This document shows positions 61,595-64,000 of a DNA stretch of 64,000 bases, piece by piece (within the stretch, counting starts at the first letter, position 1; each line of letters starts with the position of its first letter). The stretch lies in assembly GCA_016704325.1 (NCBI GenBank), contig JADJAG010000001.1, forward strand, positions 124,001 through 188,000. The letters run 5' to 3'. A program made the translations under genes and the position numbers. This DNA comes from Chitinophagaceae bacterium. Lineage in GTDB: Bacteria; Bacteroidota; Bacteroidia; Chitinophagales; UBA10324. The notes beneath the pieces are model-generated. The model made no database searches and was not told the origin of the DNA. It saw only the letters and a program-made list of their open reading frames with translations.

Positions 61595-62122
61595 TTATTG
61601 CTTAATTGCAACCGGTACTTCCAGATTTTCCCACTTCAAAACAATCCCATTTTCATTAACCTCATATACCAACCTTTCATTCATCTTTTCAGATTTGCGG
61701 GGCTTTACTGATACGCGCAAAGCATCTTGTGTTGCATCATATTTATAGGCACCCCACTGACCGGCAGTTTTATTGAAGATAATGGTCCATTCTTTCTCAT
61801 TAGGGATAACGAAGAAGGCATATTTTCCAGCAGGCAACAATTTGCCTTCTACCTTTATATCTTTATCTGTTGTAAATGCTGTTGCCTCATTGGCACCTGC
61901 CCGCCAAACCTGTCCATAGGGAACCAAATCACCCCAAATGGTGCGGCCTTTCACCGAAGGACTTCCATAGTCAATAGTAATGGTTGCAGCATTGATTTTT
62001 CCCGTAGCCGTTGCAGGAGGACTTGGCCGGCTGGAAGGATCCTGTGCTCGCAAGTTGGCAGTAAAAAATACAAACATCAACAAAACGATATAGCTGAAAT
62101 TACGCTGCATGATTGTTTTCAT
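61595..62122 (-). CDS. DUF2911 family secreted protein
   Basis: I take ATG 62122 (MKTIMQRNFSYIVLLMFVFF); 62149 adds 9 residues before the signal peptide. 175 residues. Signal peptide to about residue 26 (ending NLRAQ). The DUF2911 core includes ITIDYGSPSVKGRTIWGDLV, VWRAGANEATAFTTDKDIKV, GKYAFFVIPNEKEWTIIFNK and WGAYKYDATQDALRVSVKP. The family is common in Bacteroidota and Acidobacteria; its biochemical role is not known. Probably periplasmic. Confidence 0.9.
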   Translation of the reverse strand: MKTIMQRNFSYIVLLMFVFFTANLRAQDPSSRPSPPATATGKINAATITIDYGSPSVKGRTIWGDLVPYGQVWRAGANEATAFTTDKDIKVEGKLLPAGKYAFFVIPNEKEWTIIFNKTAGQWGAYKYDATQDALRVSVKPRKSEKMNERLVYEVNENGIVLKWENLEVPVAIKQ

Positions 62123-62149
62123 AGGTTTAGTTTTTAGGGTGTCTTTCAT

Positions 62150-62560
62150 TAAATTAAATTAATTCACTTTGTACTTTCGACTAAGTTATAACAAATCGGC
62201 TTAATAAAAAACCGGATGCGATCTCAAAACATTTCTTTTTAGCAATCATGCTGAACCTATTTTATAACCGGTTTTCAGTTGAAACTATCGTGAAGCAAAT
62301 TCAGAATAACTCAATTGATGAGAGAACGCTTTACTAAACCAAGGTCACTTTCTTCCTCAAAATGCGCTATTACCTTGCAAACTATAAATATTTTATGGAT
62401 CAACACAGTACCGGAACTGTTGGGGTTTAGGAGAAATTGGATATTGATTAAAGGGTCTTGAAATTGAGTTTTGAGTATTGTGAATTGAGTATTTGAGTAT
62501 TTGAGTAAGTGAGTAAAGCAGGGGGGTGATTTAAGAATAACAAGTGATCGGCTTCGCCGT
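62150..62560. other. Divergent region with short tandem repeats
   Basis: No gene. An 84-codon minus-strand frame (62311-62565) runs through simple repeats and has no protein character. AAATTGGATATTGA at 62432 repeats the start of the palindrome at 31955. Confidence 0.5.
62484..62515. repeat. 8-bp tandem repeat (nnTGAGTA)4
   Basis: ATTGAGTA, TTTGAGTA, TTTGAGTA, AGTGAGTA in a row, with related sequence just upstream. Confidence 0.65.
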
Positions 62561-62660
62561 AACAATTTAACAATTTAACAATTTAACAATTTAACAATTT
62601 AACAATTTAACAATTTAACCATTTAACCATTTAATCATTTAACCATTCAACCATTTAACC
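62561..62660. repeat. 8-bp tandem repeat (AACAATTT)n, about 12 units
   Basis: About seven perfect AACAATTT units followed by AACCATTT, AATCATTT and AACCATTC variants, ending 22 bp before the pseudouridine synthase start. Unit length is not a multiple of three and the tract is non-coding. Confidence 0.85.
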
Positions 62661-62682
62661 CACCAACCAACTTTATGTCTTA

Positions 62683-63246
62683 ATGAACAGCCACCGCCAT
62701 TTTTTAATGCATAAACCTTATGGCTATCTCAGCCAGTTTGTTTGCCCGTTGAAAAGCAAGAAGCTATTAGGCGAACTATATGATTTTCCACCCGGAATAA
62801 TGGCAATTGGCCGCTTGGATGAAGACAGTGAAGGCTTGTTGTTACTTACCACCGATGGCAAAGTGAGTGAACAAATCCGCAGTGAAAAAATTGAAAAGGA
62901 ATACTATGTACAGGTAGATGGTTTGATTACCAATGAAGCAATTCAGCAATTGCAGCAAGGGGTGGAGATTGGCATCAGAAATTTGAAGTATCAGACTCAA
63001 GCCTGTTCAGCCTGGAAACTCGACATTGTGCCTGATTTTCCACCCCGAACCAAAAAAATACGCGACGACCGGCATGGACCAACCAGTTGGCTATCCATTA
63101 CATTAACAGAAGGTAAAGAACGTCAGGTTCGGAAAATGACTGCAAAAACAGGATTTCCTACACTAAGACTCTTAAGAGTCCGTGTTGGCCAATTCCTGCT
63201 GGAAGGATTGGAAGCAGGTGCGGTAAGAGAAGTAGAAAATTTTTAA
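62683..63246 (+). CDS. rluE: 23S rRNA pseudouridine synthase, RluE/RsuA family
   Basis: 187 residues without an S4 domain, as in RluE. FLMHKPYGYLSQF is motif I; GRLDEDSEGLLLLTTDG holds the catalytic Asp; KEYYVQVDG and TLTEGKERQVRKMTAKTGFPTLRLLRV complete the family pattern. E. coli RluE modifies U2457 of 23S rRNA; the site here is inferred. An octamer repeat tract lies just upstream and may affect expression. Confidence 0.9.
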   Translation: MNSHRHFLMHKPYGYLSQFVCPLKSKKLLGELYDFPPGIMAIGRLDEDSEGLLLLTTDGKVSEQIRSEKIEKEYYVQVDGLITNEAIQQLQQGVEIGIRNLKYQTQACSAWKLDIVPDFPPRTKKIRDDRHGPTSWLSITLTEGKERQVRKMTAKTGFPTLRLLRVRVGQFLLEGLEAGAVREVENF

Positions 63247-63293
63247 GAAGTCAATAACGGCGATTCCTAACTTTATTAATTATCCACATCAAC

Positions 63294-63335
63294 AGTCTTA
63301 CCTCTTAAGTCTTACGTCTTATATCTTATGTCTTA
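63294..63335. repeat. 7-bp tandem repeat (nnTCTTA)6
   Basis: AGTCTTA, CCTCTTA, AGTCTTA, CGTCTTA, TATCTTA, TGTCTTA: six exact-length heptads with a fixed TCTTA and variable first two bases. Confidence 0.75.
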
Positions 63336-63467
63336 ATAGCAAATCCCAATGATCATCAAAAAAATATTCCCCCTACATAACTCCCAGGTGTAACTTCTAA
63401 TCCCGTTCTTCGTCCCAAAACAAACACCTCAGATAGTTTATTTAATTTTCACGAAAAATAATTTCCA

Positions 63468-64000
63468 GTGGTAAAGCATTTTGCAATTATTGGTTGCTTT
63501 TTTTTATTGTGTTCCTCTTCAGCCTTTTCGCAAGGGTACTACCTGGCATCAGCCGGCGAATCCATATTTTCAGTTGGAACCGTTGATGCGGGCGATGCAG
63601 ATATTCGGCCCGTACTTCGTTGGTCACCGGTTTTTAATTTCCAGGAACAATTGCATTTTGACTTCTCCCACAGCTTTGGAATTTATACCGGATTGGGAAT
63701 CAGGAACGTTGGTTTAATCAGTAAGGTGGACTATTTGTTTACGGATGACGTGGGCGGCACGCTGCAGAAGACTGTCACAATCAAGGAAAGGTCGTATGCA
63801 CTGGGATTGCCATTGCTCTTTAAACTGGGTGATATGAAGGAAGGCGTATATTTTGCTGCCGGTGCAGAAGCGGAGTTAATGTTTGCTTATAAACGGAAGA
63901 TCATTGATGAAAATACAAAAAACAAAACCTCAAGGTGGTTTGATGATAATGTGAATATTTTCAACCCTTCTGTGATGGCTGAAGTACATTTTCCAAAAGG
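63468..64000 (+). CDS. Outer-membrane beta-barrel protein, 5' part (cut by window edge)
   Basis: A frame from GTG 63468 (in-frame stop at 63459, no ATG before the signal sequence) runs off the end with 177 codons. VVKHFAIIGCFFLLCSSSAFS|Q is a signal peptide. The mature part alternates hydrophobic and polar residues in strand pairs, typical of small Bacteroidota OMP/PorT-like barrels: QLHFDFSHSFGIYTGLGIRN, SYALGLPLLFKLGDMKEG, YFAAGAEAELMFAYKRK. The C-terminus is missing, so length and subtype are unknown. Confidence 0.75.
   Translation, partial: MVKHFAIIGCFFLLCSSSAFSQGYYLASAGESIFSVGTVDAGDADIRPVLRWSPVFNFQEQLHFDFSHSFGIYTGLGIRNVGLISKVDYLFTDDVGGTLQKTVTIKERSYALGLPLLFKLGDMKEGVYFAAGAEAELMFAYKRKIIDENTKNKTSRWFDDNVNIFNPSVMAEVHFPK

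Noticed and set aside
61727..62137. 136-codon plus-strand frame opposite DUF2911
   Set aside because: The minus-strand protein matches a known family; the plus frame does not.

Overview
The window looks like a chromosomal stretch from a free-living member of the Bacteroidota, probably the Chitinophagales/Saprospirales branch. The reasons are the AT-leaning sequence, the near absence of Shine-Dalgarno sites, several TAnnTTTG-type -7 promoter boxes, and about fourteen large secreted proteins that end in type IX secretion (T9SS) sorting domains, mostly type A and one type B. KdsB points to an LPS-bearing Gram-negative cell. I saw no rRNA, tRNA, CRISPR array, prophage or intact insertion sequence.

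Layout. 1-6.3 kb: four paralogues of one secreted propeller-like T9SS family, arranged as two divergent pairs. Each pair is separated by a decayed REP-associated Y1 (RayT-like) transposase remnant with its own inverted repeats; two of the paralogues carry frameshifts. 6.7-11.7 kb: a CotH-kinase/lamin-tail protein followed by a glycine-rich type B T9SS cargo. 12-20.9 kb: mostly housekeeping and envelope genes (msrA, pirin, histidine kinase, AsmA-like protein, kdsB, NfeD-type membrane protease, LysM/double-psi-barrel protein). 21-31.9 kb: a BNR/PKD cargo, a cargo sulfatase, Nudix hydrolase, CobB sirtuin and unknown membrane and WD40 proteins. 32-41 kb: a cytochrome-like/YncE lipoprotein, a retropepsin, malate dehydrogenase, an M43-like metalloprotease, a rimB-like protease plus rimK pair, mnmA and a lipoprotein. 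41-51 kb: small cargo genes and three tandem arylsulfotransferase-like cargo paralogues. 51.7-54.5 kb: guaA overlapping a periplasmic-binding-fold protein. 54.7-61 kb: one huge adhesin-like gene with 20 tandem 51-residue repeats, split by two compensating indels. 61.6-64 kb: a DUF2911 protein, an RluE-type pseudouridine synthase and the start of an outer-membrane barrel gene.

How it fits together. The theme is surface display: secreted propellers, adhesin repeats and hydrolases/transferases carrying T9SS sorting domains, mixed with core metabolism and translation genes. None of the T9SS machinery itself is in this window. Intergenic DNA is rich in 7-8 bp tandem repeats, ATTGA-rich palindromes and short hairpins. 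The most unusual parts are the duplicated 'gene / RayT / gene' arrangement at the left end, the loss of one conserved histidine in the third arylsulfotransferase-like copy, and the homogenised 153-bp repeats with hybrid-looking indels. The indels may be consensus errors and need raw-read checks.
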